Of a stretch of 64,000 bases of DNA, positions 45,441-54,581 are shown in pieces; position 1 is the first letter of the stretch, and every line of letters begins with the position of its first letter. The notes under the pieces were generated by a model. That model ran no database searches and was not told the origin of the DNA. It saw nothing but the letters and a program-made list of their open reading frames with translations. The position numbers and the translations under genes were made by a program. The DNA comes from Lysinibacillus xylanilyticus (GTDB lineage: Bacteria; Bacillota; Bacilli; Bacillales_A; Planococcaceae), in contig NZ_LFXJ01000005.1 in NCBI RefSeq assembly GCF_001183605.1, positions 434,001 to 498,000 of the forward strand, written 5' to 3'.

Positions 45441-46604
45441 TAAAATACTACCTAAGCGTTTAATACCTTCGCGAATGACTTCAGGTGTTGCATTTGTATA
45501 ATTTAGGCGCATTGTATTAACACCAGTTTTTGATGTATAGAATGGATCGCCAGGTACGAAGGCTACTTTTTGGTCCATCGCTTTATTGAAGACATCTACA
45601 GCCGAAGCGCCGTTGTTCATTGTAGCCCAAATGAACATTCCACCCTCTGGTCTTGTGTAGTCCACATGTGCTGGGAAAAACTCCTCAATCGCATTGAGCA
45701 TAGCATCTGCTTGATTTTTATATAACGCTATAATTTTCTGAACGTGTTCCATATAATCATTGTTTGCTAGATAATCATAAATTACATATTGTGAGAAAAT
45801 ATTTGTGTGTAAGTCAGTTGCTTGCTTCGCTGTTTCGATATGCTCCATTAATTCTTTATTTTTTGTAATGATAAAGCCAAGACGCATTCCTGGTGTAACT
45901 GTTTTAGAGAAAGAACCTAGTAAAATACTATTTTCTAATTTACCAGCACCGATGTATGGTAATGGCTCACCTTGGAAGCGTAATTCTCCATATGGATCAT
46001 CCTCGATTAACGCTACATCATCATATTTTGCCATGATTTCGCAAATTTGCTGACGTTTTTCTTTAGAATACGTAAGACCTGTTGGGTTTTGGAAATTTGG
46101 AACTGTATAAACGAATTTTACATTTGGTTGTTGTAGTGCATGCTCTAATTCTTCTAAGTTTAATCCATCATTTTCGAGTGTTACACCATAGAAAGTTGGC
46201 TCACTTAATGTGAAGGCTTGAATAGCACCTAAATAACCAGGCTCCTCAATAACGATACCATCACCCTTGTCAATAAGTACTTTCCCAAGTAATTCAAGAG
46301 CTTGTTGTGAGCCTGTAGTAATAAATACATCGTCAGCATGTATATCTAGTCCGTGTACACGTTGATATTTTGCAGCAATGTACTCACGTAAAGGCGCATA
46401 CCCTTGTGTAGAAGAGTATTGGAATAGACGACTACCGTTTTCTGTAATAGCATGGTTCGCAGATGCCTTTAACGCTTCGATTGGGAAAGAAATTGGGTTC
46501 GGAAGCCCCCCTGCGAAAGAAATGACATCATCTGATTCAGTTACTTTCAAAATATTTCGGATGAATGAGGACGGAGTATTTAATATCTTTTCTGAAAATT
46601 TCAT
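45438..46604 (-). CDS. PLP-dependent aminotransferase (class I, 2-aminoadipate aminotransferase/MocR-like subgroup)
   Basis: A 388-residue fold type I aminotransferase with FAGGLPNP near the N-terminus, FQYSSTQGYAPLREYIA, ITTGSQQALELL, PNFQNPTG and the PLP Lys in SFSKTVTPGMRLG. These features place it with the LysN / 2-aminoadipate or branched-chain/aromatic aminotransferases. The true substrate is not visible. It is divergent from a MocR-type regulator over a 133-bp region with repeated GCATACAAT boxes, so it is the likely target of that regulator. Confidence 0.9.
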   Translation of the reverse strand: MKFSEKILNTPSSFIRNILKVTESDDVISFAGGLPNPISFPIEALKASANHAITENGSRLFQYSSTQGYAPLREYIAAKYQRVHGLDIHADDVFITTGSQQALELLGKVLIDKGDGIVIEEPGYLGAIQAFTLSEPTFYGVTLENDGLNLEELEHALQQPNVKFVYTVPNFQNPTGLTYSKEKRQQICEIMAKYDDVALIEDDPYGELRFQGEPLPYIGAGKLENSILLGSFSKTVTPGMRLGFIITKNKELMEHIETAKQATDLHTNIFSQYVIYDYLANNDYMEHVQKIIALYKNQADAMLNAIEEFFPAHVDYTRPEGGMFIWATMNNGASAVDVFNKAMDQKVAFVPGDPFYTSKTGVNTMRLNYTNATPEVIREGIKRLGSIL

Positions 46605-46656
46605 AATTTATCGTTCCTTTTTTCTGATTTTTTAAAAATTATATCATTGTCATCAT

Positions 46657-46706
46657 ATGCATACAATATTATCATTGTATGCAAGACAATTAAATATTGT
46701 ATGCAT
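46657..46706. promoter_or_regulatory. Three ATTGTATGC boxes between aminotransferase and MocR genes
   Basis: ATGCATACAAT at 46657, ATTGTATGCA at 46674 and ATTGTATGCAT at 46696: one inverted and two direct copies in 50 bp. MocR/GabR proteins typically bind two direct or mixed half-sites in such divergent regions. The third box overlaps the likely promoter of the regulator itself. Confidence 0.75.
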
Positions 46707-46737
46707 AAAATTAGAGAGAAGGAGCTTAGCTTAGAAT

Positions 46738-48135
46738 ATGCCAGTTAATTCGTTTGAAGAATATCCAATGAGTTGGAAGCCGGACATTAGTAAAAGTTCG
46801 GCACCATTATATATAGCAATAGCAGAACAGCTTGAACAAGATATAAAGGATGGAAAATTATCGCCAGGCACCAAGTTACCTCCTCAGCGTGAGTTAGCTG
46901 ATTATTTAGATGTTAATTTAAGCACGATAACAAGAGCTTTTAAACTTTGTGGCCAGAAGGGGCTTATTTATGCTTCAATCGGTAATGGTACATTCGTTTC
47001 ATCAGATGCAGCGACAAATAAAATGTTATTACCGACAAGTAATTCTTCTCAGATGATTGAAATGGGTTCTGTAATCCCTGAAAATCATGCTAATGAGGAT
47101 ATAACACGTTATATGAAAAGGATGATGAATGACCCTAATTTCAGCAATTTATTTCAGTATGGACGACCTGAAGGAAATGCATGGCAAACGGAGGCAGCAA
47201 TGAAGCTTTTTGAAAAGGTCAATTTTCAAACGGATCAACCTGTATTGCTTGGAGCGGGGGGACAAAATGCCATTGTTGGAACGTTAGCTGCATTGTTTCA
47301 GCCAGGAGATCGAATTGGTACAGATCCCATTACATATGCAGGTATAAAAACAGCAGCAACTATGCTTGGTATCCAACTAGTAGCAATCCAACAACGAAAC
47401 GGTGAAATGACAAGAGAGGGGATACTATACGCTTGTAAAAATGAGCATATAAAAGGGCTTTATGTTATTCCTGATTTTCATAATCCAACTACCCATACAA
47501 TGTCAATGGAAACAAGAAAAATGATTGCGGAGGTTTCGAGGCAGAAAGATTTAATCGTCATTGAGGATGCGATTTATAGTTTTCTTAAGGAGAAGCCACT
47601 TGCACCAATAGCGTCCTATGCTCCTGAAAAGGTAATTTATATTGCCAGTGTATCAAAAACCATTTCACCTGGCTTGCGACTATCCTATATTGTGACACCG
47701 CCAGCTCTACGAAAAAAAATAATGGAATCCCTGTATAATATAAATATTTCAGTGTCTCTTATGATGGTGGAGCTTACAGCAAGGATGATTCATGATGGCG
47801 TTGCACTAACAATATTAGAGAAGCACCTCATGTATGCAAAGCAACAAAATGCTCTTGTCAATCAATACTTGGGGGATTATAACATTTTAGGAGAAGAAGA
47901 ATGCATTTTCAGATGGCTTTTACTTCCTGAAAAATTCACCAGTGTTCAGTTTGAATTGCTAGCATCAAAAGCAGGGGTGCAAGTGTATGCAGCTGAACGT
48001 TTTGCAGTAGGAAATGCTAAGCCGGTAAATGCGGTTCGTTTAGCAATCACTGCTCCTGAAAATCAGCTTGAACAAGCACTAATCATTTTAAAGGATTTAC
48101 TTGAAAGTGATGGTGATTATACATTTGTTGATTAA
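46738..48135 (+). CDS. MocR/PdxR-type regulator (GntR helix-turn-helix fused to aminotransferase domain)
   Basis: A 465-residue protein with a GntR winged helix at about residues 20-85 (SPGTKLPPQRELADYLDVNLSTITRAF) and a C-terminal aminotransferase-like domain with the conserved Lys in IASVSKTISPGLRLSY. MocR regulators sense PLP or its amino acid adducts. It is divergent from the aminotransferase gene and shares the ATTGTATGC box region with it. The ATG at 46738 lies some 14 bp after GAGAAGGAG, a long spacing. The ATG at 46768 has no better site, so the first is kept. Confidence 0.9.
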   Translation: MPVNSFEEYPMSWKPDISKSSAPLYIAIAEQLEQDIKDGKLSPGTKLPPQRELADYLDVNLSTITRAFKLCGQKGLIYASIGNGTFVSSDAATNKMLLPTSNSSQMIEMGSVIPENHANEDITRYMKRMMNDPNFSNLFQYGRPEGNAWQTEAAMKLFEKVNFQTDQPVLLGAGGQNAIVGTLAALFQPGDRIGTDPITYAGIKTAATMLGIQLVAIQQRNGEMTREGILYACKNEHIKGLYVIPDFHNPTTHTMSMETRKMIAEVSRQKDLIVIEDAIYSFLKEKPLAPIASYAPEKVIYIASVSKTISPGLRLSYIVTPPALRKKIMESLYNINISVSLMMVELTARMIHDGVALTILEKHLMYAKQQNALVNQYLGDYNILGEEECIFRWLLLPEKFTSVQFELLASKAGVQVYAAERFAVGNAKPVNAVRLAITAPENQLEQALIILKDLLESDGDYTFVD

Positions 48136-48176
48136 AGTTAGGAAGGCTTATAATAAAGATATGTAAAGAAAAGTCG

Positions 48177-48233
48177 ATGGCGCATAAGGGTATATTATTT
48201 TTCATGTAAATATGAATAGTTTTTATGCGCCAT
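48177..48233. other. Inverted repeat in the MocR-dinB gap
   Basis: 11-bp arms ATGGCGCATAA and TTATGCGCCAT with a 35-nt AT-rich spacer. Possibly the end structure of the MocR transcript or a remnant of a hairpin element. I see no LexA-type box in front of dinB. Confidence 0.45.
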
Positions 48234-48286
48234 TGAGCGAGTGCATAGCCCTGTCTAAAGGGCAAGCCAGAATGAGGTGATAAAAT

Positions 48287-49522
48287 ATGAATAAAGGTAG
48301 AATCATTTTACATATTGACCTTAATTGCTTTTATGCCTCTGTTGAACAAATTTATGATCCCTCATTAAAAGGGAAGCCAGTAGCCATCGCAGGGAATCCT
48401 AAAGAGCGTAGAGGTATTATTATTACGTGTAGCTACGAAGCAAGAGCGAGTGGTGTTTATACAACTATGAATGTCGGGGAGGCGCGGCGGAAGTGCCCAG
48501 AGCTAATTGTGCTCCCTCCTAATTTTGATCGATATAGAGCTGCGTCCAAGTCATTTTTTAATTTGTTAAAAGAATATAGCGAAATTCTCCAACCAGTTTC
48601 AATCGATGAAGGATATTTGCAACTTCCTATAGTAGAAGGCCAAAATGTCTTGCAGCACGTTCAAAATATGCAAGATAGAATTTGGAACGAACTGAAACTC
48701 CCTTGTTCAATTGGAATTGCACCGAATAAATTTTTGGCAAAAATGGCGAGTGATATGAAAAAGCCAATGGGTATAACAGTGCTCCGAAAGCGTGACGTGC
48801 CAACAGTATTGTGGCCGATGAATGTCATTGAGATGCATGGTGTTGGCAAAAGTACAGCGGAGAAATTGGGGAATTTAGGTATCCGAACAATTGGAGAACT
48901 AGCTGCAGTTGATGAATATGTATTAAAGCAAAACTTTGGCATTAATGGTCAACGTATGAAGCAAAAAGCAAATGGTGAAGATGATAGACCTGTCGATCCA
49001 GAAGCAATATACGATACGAAAAGTGTAGGGAATTCAACAACGCTTTCTCATGATACGACAGATAGAGATGAATTATATAAAATTATTTCAACACTTTCTG
49101 AAAAGGTAGCAGACAGATTAAAGGCCAAGAAACTTGCTGGAGTAACTGTAAGCATCATGATTCGTTCCGCTGATTGGGAAACATGTACACGGAGTAAGTC
49201 CATCAATAACGCAATTCATTCAAAAGAGGATATAGTTGAGCATGCCTGGTATCTATTTAATAAGCATTGGAATGAAGAACCGGTTCGATTACTAGGCGTT
49301 ACCGTATCGAATGTCAGTGATATTAAAGAAACGACACAGCAGCTAACGTTATTTAACTTTGAAGAGCATGTAAAAGATGAACCAATCATTAAACTTGTTG
49401 ATCAAATCGAGCAAAAGTTTGGAAAAGGAACGATTTTGCGGGGTTCAGATATTGCCAAGCCAGTAGGGAAATATCAAGCAAATACGAGTTTTAGTAAGGA
49501 CTTTTGGGACGAACATAAATAA
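48287..49522 (+). CDS. dinB: DNA polymerase IV (Y family)
   Basis: A 411-residue translesion polymerase with HIDLNCFYASVEQ at the N-terminus (first catalytic Asp), VSIDEGYL with the catalytic Asp-Glu pair, the helix-hairpin-helix segment MHGVGKSTAEKLGNLGIRT, and a C-terminal QQLTLF motif that matches the beta-clamp binding box. It copies damaged templates at the replication fork. It has a TGAGGTG ribosome-binding site, stands alone, and is followed by a strong terminator. Confidence 0.95.
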   Translation: MNKGRIILHIDLNCFYASVEQIYDPSLKGKPVAIAGNPKERRGIIITCSYEARASGVYTTMNVGEARRKCPELIVLPPNFDRYRAASKSFFNLLKEYSEILQPVSIDEGYLQLPIVEGQNVLQHVQNMQDRIWNELKLPCSIGIAPNKFLAKMASDMKKPMGITVLRKRDVPTVLWPMNVIEMHGVGKSTAEKLGNLGIRTIGELAAVDEYVLKQNFGINGQRMKQKANGEDDRPVDPEAIYDTKSVGNSTTLSHDTTDRDELYKIISTLSEKVADRLKAKKLAGVTVSIMIRSADWETCTRSKSINNAIHSKEDIVEHAWYLFNKHWNEEPVRLLGVTVSNVSDIKETTQQLTLFNFEEHVKDEPIIKLVDQIEQKFGKGTILRGSDIAKPVGKYQANTSFSKDFWDEHK

Positions 49523-49524
49523 GA

Positions 49525-49569
49525 GAAAACCGTCATTTCGATCAATTTTTTTTCGAAATGACGGTTTTC
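49525..49569 (+). terminator. Intrinsic terminator after dinB
   Basis: 16-bp perfect stem GAAAACCGTCATTTCG with complement, loop with a T-run inside, followed by TTTG. It begins 3 bp after the dinB stop and may also act on the minus strand. Confidence 0.85.
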
Positions 49570-49641
49570 TTTGTAGTTGGAATAGATTTAAGGCATGTAA
49601 TTTAACTATGAGTAGTGTTTTAACTTATTAAGGTAGAAGTT

Positions 49642-51735
49642 TTATGTGTTTGTAAAAGATTCATTTTCCTTTTGTCCATAGGTTTCACTGCGATTTTTGA
49701 TTTTTTGTAATACACTGTCTAAAACATTACGTTCAGACAGAGTTTGATAAAGGACTTTTTGTACCTCAGCAGCTTCCTTGTTTTCTGCTTGGTTACTTAG
49801 AAATTCACTATAGGTTACCATATATTGATGATAATCTATGTTGGAAAGTGTTTTAGCTGCTATTTGTTTGTGCGCAGTTAAAGCAGAAGTAAATTGTTTA
49901 CGTGCCTCATCTGGTTGGGCAGGTATTATTTTGATTTTACCTCTTGTATCTGAGTCCTCTTTGAAGTCAAGGAATTGATAATCGAACGCTAATGGTTTAG
50001 CAAGAGCGATATGAGCATGAAGAGCAACAGCATGATCACTAAGTTTTTCCGTTACCTCACGAAGGATATCGTTCCCTTTTTCAAAAAAACGGCTGCCGTC
50101 AAATGCAAGGATACGGCCCACTTCTTCAGAGAAATAATCTTGAGCAAGGAATTCTTGATCGTATCCAGTTGGTGGTAAAACTCGTAGCCTTAAGTTGTTA
50201 GATACGATGTTATTGCCGTTTATTTGTAGGGCTACTTGAATGTTATAGAATCCTGGATCATCAATTAACCAGCCATTTTTCCCTACGGAAGCGAAAATGG
50301 TTTCATACAGTGATTCTCCAGGCATAAGTACCTTGTTCTCGAGGTTCCTTAAATATTGAACATAAGGTAGTAAACGACGCCCTTGTTTGCCATCTTTTTT
50401 GACAATTACAGACATTCCATCTAAATCGGACAATATATACTTATTTATTAACTGAGGTTGATTTGAAGTATTCGTTAGTTTGACTTCTATAACAGTAGGT
50501 TCTAACCATTGGAATATAGGTGTTTTACGGTTAACTCTCAATTCAAGATTAAAAGAAGGGTGAATAGAAATGATCGGTTGTTCAAACCCATGGTCAACAG
50601 CCCAGTCAGCATTACCCATTTGTACGAAGCGCTCAGGTGCGTGTCGCAAAAACAAAAGCTCTTGGTCACTAAAACGATACTCAAAGTTTTTAAAGAACTC
50701 CTGTTGGTTGCTATCATATTTGTAAGGATAATTCATAAAGCTTAGAGCCTTTGGTTCTGGAGTAAGAGGGCGATCCAACGGTTCCCAAGGATGACCTAAG
50801 TGTTTTTGCCAAGAGTGCAGGAGATTGAAAGCATGTCCCATCTCATGGCAAGTACACCAAAAACGATATCGCTGTACCCAAGCTTCTGGGGAGGAGTCAC
50901 CTTTAGGTGGATCAGAAATAAATGAATTATTAAAAATGGCTGTCCCTTGACGATGATTCGGACCTATACTATCAAACATAATACCGCCAAGACCATGGCC
51001 TTCTTCAGCTTCCGAATTTGCAAAGAATGTCCACATGGACCATTGGGGCTTATTATCGAAGTGTGACCAATATACCTGCATGGCATCATGCATTTCTTGA
51101 GTGTTCCACTTTTTATCAGTTCCTGTATAGTCTTTGGAAACAATATTATTACCTTCTGATATTTTCACATCAAACCCAGTTCGTTTAAAAACCTCTGAGA
51201 TTGATAGAGTTTCATCCGGCAAAGATGTGGGCTTGTCTGGATGAGTGTGCGTTTGATAGGTTGTAACTGGCGTTGTACCTTCTTCAGCATCAAATTCAAA
51301 TTCCACAGGGTGGAAGTAAGGAGATTGAAACTGAAACTTGCTAGTTCTGTCTGTCTCCCCTCCGATAAGAAACTCGACTTCGGCAGTATGCTGTTCAGGC
51401 AATGAACCGCGTGTTACCTGTATTTTTACATTTGTATAAGGAAATGATTGTATTTCGTCTAGGTATTTATTTCGAATATTGCCTGTCCAAGTATCTGGAC
51501 CATTAGCTGTTAACTTAGCAATCCAATGAATAGTAGAAGACATGTTTGAAATAATAGTTCCGCTTGCTACCATTTGAGGGTAGAGTCCGTCTACGTCGAG
51601 GCGAAGTTCCTCTTTGATTTGCTGTTCACCCCTTGCATATAAACCGCTAATTGGTGAGAGGGGAAATTCTCCTAAACTGGAAGGGTTAATGGCTTTTAAT
51701 AATTCTTTTGATTCGGTAGTTTTGCTTTGCTCCAT
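49642..51735 (-). CDS. Large zinc metalloprotease-like protein (metzincin-type HExxH)
   Basis: About 697 residues. The zinc site is HEMGHAFNLLH near the middle (around 50830 on the window), followed some 45 residues later by SFMNY, like the Met-turn of metzincins. The N-terminal third (around 200 residues) is beta-rich. After the protease core comes an Ig-like beta region (LELRVNRKTPIFQWLEPTVIEVKL) and a helical C-terminal region with HAHIALAKPLAF. There is no signal peptide or membrane segment. The ATG at 51735 has GGAGGT 8 bp upstream and is preferred over the start at 51786. It stands alone; substrate and localisation are unknown. Confidence 0.75.
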   Translation of the reverse strand: MEQSKTTESKELLKAINPSSLGEFPLSPISGLYARGEQQIKEELRLDVDGLYPQMVASGTIISNMSSTIHWIAKLTANGPDTWTGNIRNKYLDEIQSFPYTNVKIQVTRGSLPEQHTAEVEFLIGGETDRTSKFQFQSPYFHPVEFEFDAEEGTTPVTTYQTHTHPDKPTSLPDETLSISEVFKRTGFDVKISEGNNIVSKDYTGTDKKWNTQEMHDAMQVYWSHFDNKPQWSMWTFFANSEAEEGHGLGGIMFDSIGPNHRQGTAIFNNSFISDPPKGDSSPEAWVQRYRFWCTCHEMGHAFNLLHSWQKHLGHPWEPLDRPLTPEPKALSFMNYPYKYDSNQQEFFKNFEYRFSDQELLFLRHAPERFVQMGNADWAVDHGFEQPIISIHPSFNLELRVNRKTPIFQWLEPTVIEVKLTNTSNQPQLINKYILSDLDGMSVIVKKDGKQGRRLLPYVQYLRNLENKVLMPGESLYETIFASVGKNGWLIDDPGFYNIQVALQINGNNIVSNNLRLRVLPPTGYDQEFLAQDYFSEEVGRILAFDGSRFFEKGNDILREVTEKLSDHAVALHAHIALAKPLAFDYQFLDFKEDSDTRGKIKIIPAQPDEARKQFTSALTAHKQIAAKTLSNIDYHQYMVTYSEFLSNQAENKEAAEVQKVLYQTLSERNVLDSVLQKIKNRSETYGQKENESFTNT

Positions 51736-51951
51736 CTTTATTACCTCCATGTTTATTATTTTTTTGTCTTTCTTCCTCAATCCCAAGAGTCACAGTGCTT
51801 CAAAAAATGCAAAATGTGTTTCGAGTATTATATATGCTGAAGAAACTATAAATATGACACTATAAATAGTAAAATAAATACAGTGAACGAAGTGTAAGAA
51901 TAATCTAATTATTTCCTGAGAAATACAAGAACGAAGAAAGAAGGTATAGTA

Positions 51952-52719
51952 ATGCATTATAAGGAGTATGGTGATCTACAGAAGCCATTCATACTGTTGA
52001 TTCATGGGGGTGGTGTTGGAGGATGGATGTGGGATAAACAAGTCCAATACTTTTCCGATTATCATTGCGTTGTACCAGAATTAATAGATAACGAGGCTAA
52101 TAATACCTCTGATTTTTCAATTGAAGATAGTGCAAAAAAGCTTCTATCTTTAATAGAAGAAAAAGCAGAAAATAAACGTGTCATAGTAGTAGGATTTTCA
52201 TTAGGAGCACAAATTGCTATTCAAATGGTTAGTCTAAAACCGCAATTAATAGATAATGCCATCATCAACAGTGCTTTAGTGACACCTTCCCCAATTGCAG
52301 AAAAATGGATTAGACCGTTGATAAAATTATCTTTTCCCCTAATAAAAAATAAATCATTCGCCAAGCTTCAAGCTAAAACATTATATGTAGATCAAGAATA
52401 TTTTGAGCAATATTATCAAGATAGTTCAAAGATAAAATTAGATACCCTTATTAAAATATTGCAAGAAAATATGTCTTTTACAATCCCGCATGATTTTTCT
52501 AAGGCCCAATGTAACATTTTAGTAACTGTCGGTGAAAAAGAGAAGAGTAACATGAAAAAATCTGCGATCCAACTTGTGAATAGTAATTCTAATTGTCAAG
52601 GTGTTGCGCTATCGAACATCGGCCACGGTGTCTCATTAGCGAACCCTGAGTTCTTTAACCGTTTTGTAGAAGAGTGGATTAAGGATGGTAAATTACCAGA
52701 TGGGGAGGTTATCAATTAG
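51952..52719 (+). CDS. Alpha/beta-fold hydrolase
   Basis: A 255-residue hydrolase with the oxyanion-hole segment LIHGGGVGGWMWD, the nucleophile elbow GFSLGA with Ser near residue 84, and the catalytic His in NIGHGVSL near 225. It most resembles small esterase/MhpC-type hydrolases. It is divergent from the metalloprotease gene. The substrate cannot be inferred. AGAAAGAAGG precedes the ATG. Confidence 0.88.
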   Translation: MHYKEYGDLQKPFILLIHGGGVGGWMWDKQVQYFSDYHCVVPELIDNEANNTSDFSIEDSAKKLLSLIEEKAENKRVIVVGFSLGAQIAIQMVSLKPQLIDNAIINSALVTPSPIAEKWIRPLIKLSFPLIKNKSFAKLQAKTLYVDQEYFEQYYQDSSKIKLDTLIKILQENMSFTIPHDFSKAQCNILVTVGEKEKSNMKKSAIQLVNSNSNCQGVALSNIGHGVSLANPEFFNRFVEEWIKDGKLPDGEVIN

Positions 52720-52869
52720 TGCATAGTGCAAGAAGGAATCTTCGATCACTTTGACGATTCTCTCTAAAAGGTCGCATTGCCAAAAGGTAGGATGAGTGAG
52801 GGCAACTACTTGGGGATCAGCGGATATCGGATGTCCCTAGGATTTACATTCTAGGAGTATCTAAACGCA

Positions 52870-52944
52870 GCAGCAGTAGTTCAGATGGATAGAGCAACGG
52901 CCTTCAAAGAGCCGTCGGTCGGGGTTCAAATCCCTCCTGGGACG
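52870..52944 (+). pseudogene. Degenerate tRNA-Arg (UCU type)
   Basis: The D-arm (TAGTTCAGATGGATAGAGC), the anticodon stem ACGGC/GCCGT, the CGGTC variable loop and the 3' acceptor CTGGGAC match the Bacillus tRNA-Arg(UCU) type. The anticodon loop, however, is CTTCAAAGA (9 nt) instead of CTTCTAA (7 nt). The 5' acceptor strand is GCAGCAG and does not pair with CTGGGAC, and the T-stem is one base short. It cannot fold into a normal tRNA. Confidence 0.75.
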
Positions 52945-52969
52945 TCTGAAAAGGAGGTCTCTGGCCTTT

Positions 52970-53035
52970 AGGGATAAGGGTCTAAGAGTAATTAGGGATA
53001 CGGTCAGGGCTTCTGGATGGCTTTATCCCTTTTTT
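52970..53035 (+). terminator. Possible terminator after the tRNA remnant
   Basis: AGGGATAA and TTATCCCT arms around 45 nt, followed by TTTTT. The arms are short for so long a loop, but the T-run is clear. Confidence 0.4.
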
Positions 53036-53264
53036 GTACTCTTGTGATTTTATTATGAGACCAGAATCATCCACCAATCAATTCTTGAATAGAGAATTTT
53101 TTTTTGACTAAAAAGTCGGGACTCTTTGAAGTAGAAGTTGATTTTATCTTTTTTAAGTTTGAGAATGAGGTAATTGTTAAGCATGCCTAATGCAAAGTAA
53201 GATATGGGGTTATTTTTATTATGGTTGTAATAATTGTACAAAGTTTAAATTCATATGTACTTTT

Positions 53265-53726
53265 TTATAAAAAATCTTGAATTGAATCTTCAAATTTAAA
53301 AATTTCGAGTATCGAGTAGTTTCTTTTAGAAATGTTTACTCCGTACTCTGGAAAGCTTTTTTGTCCAGGTTTGTCATAATTTCTATCAACAAATATTTCA
53401 TTCGGTACTTCCCATGCTTGAGATGGAATAAGAAAAATATCTGGTAGTTTTCCAACTTCAAATATCAGTAAAGCGAGATAAAGATTTTTATTTGTTATAT
53501 CAAATTTGCTTTTTTGCATAAACACGTAGCCTGTACCTCTTAGAGATTTCACTTGTATCTCACAGAAGCGGTTATTCTTATCTTTCACTACAAAATCTAT
53601 TCCGTGGTCATCCACTTCCGAAGTATAAACATCGCATCCATGTGAGGCAAACTCCATTTTTGTATAATATTCTGCATATCTCCCCAATTGTTGGGGTTTA
53701 AGTTGTGTCCAATTAGTATTTGGCAA
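53265..53726 (-). CDS. PD-(D/E)xK nuclease-fold protein, DUF4365-like
   Basis: About 154 residues. The segment from DDHGIDFVVKDKNNRF to CEIQVKSLRG has the Asp ... Glu-x-x-x-Lys arrangement of restriction-endonuclease-fold enzymes, preceded by GRYAEYYTKMEFASHG, a helix often seen in DUF4365/Hjc-like proteins. The frame reaches an ATG at 53765 without a ribosome-binding site. The TTG at 53726 has GGAGG 7 bp upstream and is preferred. It is divergent from the unknown gene at 53870 across a short palindrome. A role in defence or in DNA processing is possible but not shown. Confidence 0.65.
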   Translation of the reverse strand: MPNTNWTQLKPQQLGRYAEYYTKMEFASHGCDVYTSEVDDHGIDFVVKDKNNRFCEIQVKSLRGTGYVFMQKSKFDITNKNLYLALLIFEVGKLPDIFLIPSQAWEVPNEIFVDRNYDKPGQKSFPEYGVNISKRNYSILEIFKFEDSIQDFL

Positions 53727-53769
53727 AATTCTTCCTCCGAGTTGTTCTGATTTGCAAGTGTTCATATTG

Positions 53770-53787
53770 TTGGTATCTATATACCAA
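53770..53787. promoter_or_regulatory. Palindrome TTGGTAT-N4-ATACCAA between divergent genes
   Basis: Perfect 7-bp arms with a 4-bp spacer, upstream of both the nuclease-fold gene (minus) and the unknown gene (plus). Size and place suit an operator. Neither neighbour has an evident helix-turn-helix, so the binding protein is unknown. Confidence 0.5.
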
Positions 53788-53869
53788 ATAATAACATGTG
53801 GTGATAAAATAGTAGTAGATTAATTTGGAAATTACGTTACTAAGAGCTTTTACAGAGAAGGAGGCAACT

Positions 53870-54520
53870 ATGGAAAAGTATTACTTTAGCCTTATGCAAT
53901 TTTTTGAAGGCTATGTTCGGAATTACAGGAAATTGAATTTATCTAAATTACATAATCGTTCAATGTTTACAAAAAGTGAAATTGATTATTTTGCTAATTT
54001 GGGAGAAATGTTGGGTTTTGATGCATTTATAGAGGATTCAAAGTTTGATAAAACAAAGGGACGTTCCCGACCAATGGACTTATCATGGTGGAAGTGGGAT
54101 GCCAGAATTGATGATGAAAACTTTTTATACCTTGCATTACATTTAGAAAGAGAATTTATTAGTAATAAAGATGTTGAGACAATTGAAAAACTCTTTTCTG
54201 ATACAGAAGAAAGCTATATTCCACATAATGTCATTGGGATACAGTACATAGAATCAGCAGTCAGAATTGATTATTTAAACGACTTAATTCTTCAAAAAAA
54301 TATGATTCAACAGTCTAATTGTCTAATGATCTATCGCTATTATGATAGGAATGTGGATTTAGAACGAGTTTATGCGTATACCTTTACTCCACAAGGTTTG
54401 AATGAAGTGAGAAATGCTATATGTAATCAGGATGACTCTGGCTACTGGTATATTTGTTTTGATGAAGACTATGTACCGTTACAAAATAATAAAAGAATCA
54501 CTAATTCAATTAAGCTTTAA
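53870..54520 (+). CDS. Hypothetical protein, divergent partner of nuclease-fold gene
   Basis: A 216-residue acidic soluble protein beginning MEKYYFSLMQFFEGYVRNYR. It is rich in aromatic residues (SWWKWDARID, YWYICFDEDYV) and has no signal or membrane segment. The ATG at 53870 follows GAAGGAGG; a longer frame to 53825 has no such site. I recognise no domain. The divergent nuclease-fold gene and the palindrome between them suggest a functional pair. Confidence 0.7.
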   Translation: MEKYYFSLMQFFEGYVRNYRKLNLSKLHNRSMFTKSEIDYFANLGEMLGFDAFIEDSKFDKTKGRSRPMDLSWWKWDARIDDENFLYLALHLEREFISNKDVETIEKLFSDTEESYIPHNVIGIQYIESAVRIDYLNDLILQKNMIQQSNCLMIYRYYDRNVDLERVYAYTFTPQGLNEVRNAICNQDDSGYWYICFDEDYVPLQNNKRITNSIKL

Positions 54521-54581
54521 AAAACTTAATGGAAGTTTAGATAGGATGGAGCTACGGGAGAGATTGAGGGAGCAAAACAAA

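Larger units (their letters stand above)
52720..53264. other. Intergenic region with tRNA remnant and terminator-like repeat
   Basis: 545 bp with the degenerate tRNA-Arg at 52870-52944, a long-loop inverted repeat at 52970-53035, and a short palindrome CCTAGGATTTACATTCTAGG-like just upstream of the tRNA remnant. The minus strand at 53053-53241 has an open frame of 62 codons without a credible start site, rejected as a gene. Confidence 0.55.

Noticed and set aside
53053..53241. 62-residue minus-strand ORF starting YNYYNHNKN, vaguely like the tail of IS3-type transposases
   Set aside because: The similarity is limited to a few Tyr/Asn residues, with no catalytic residues, no start site and no inverted ends visible.
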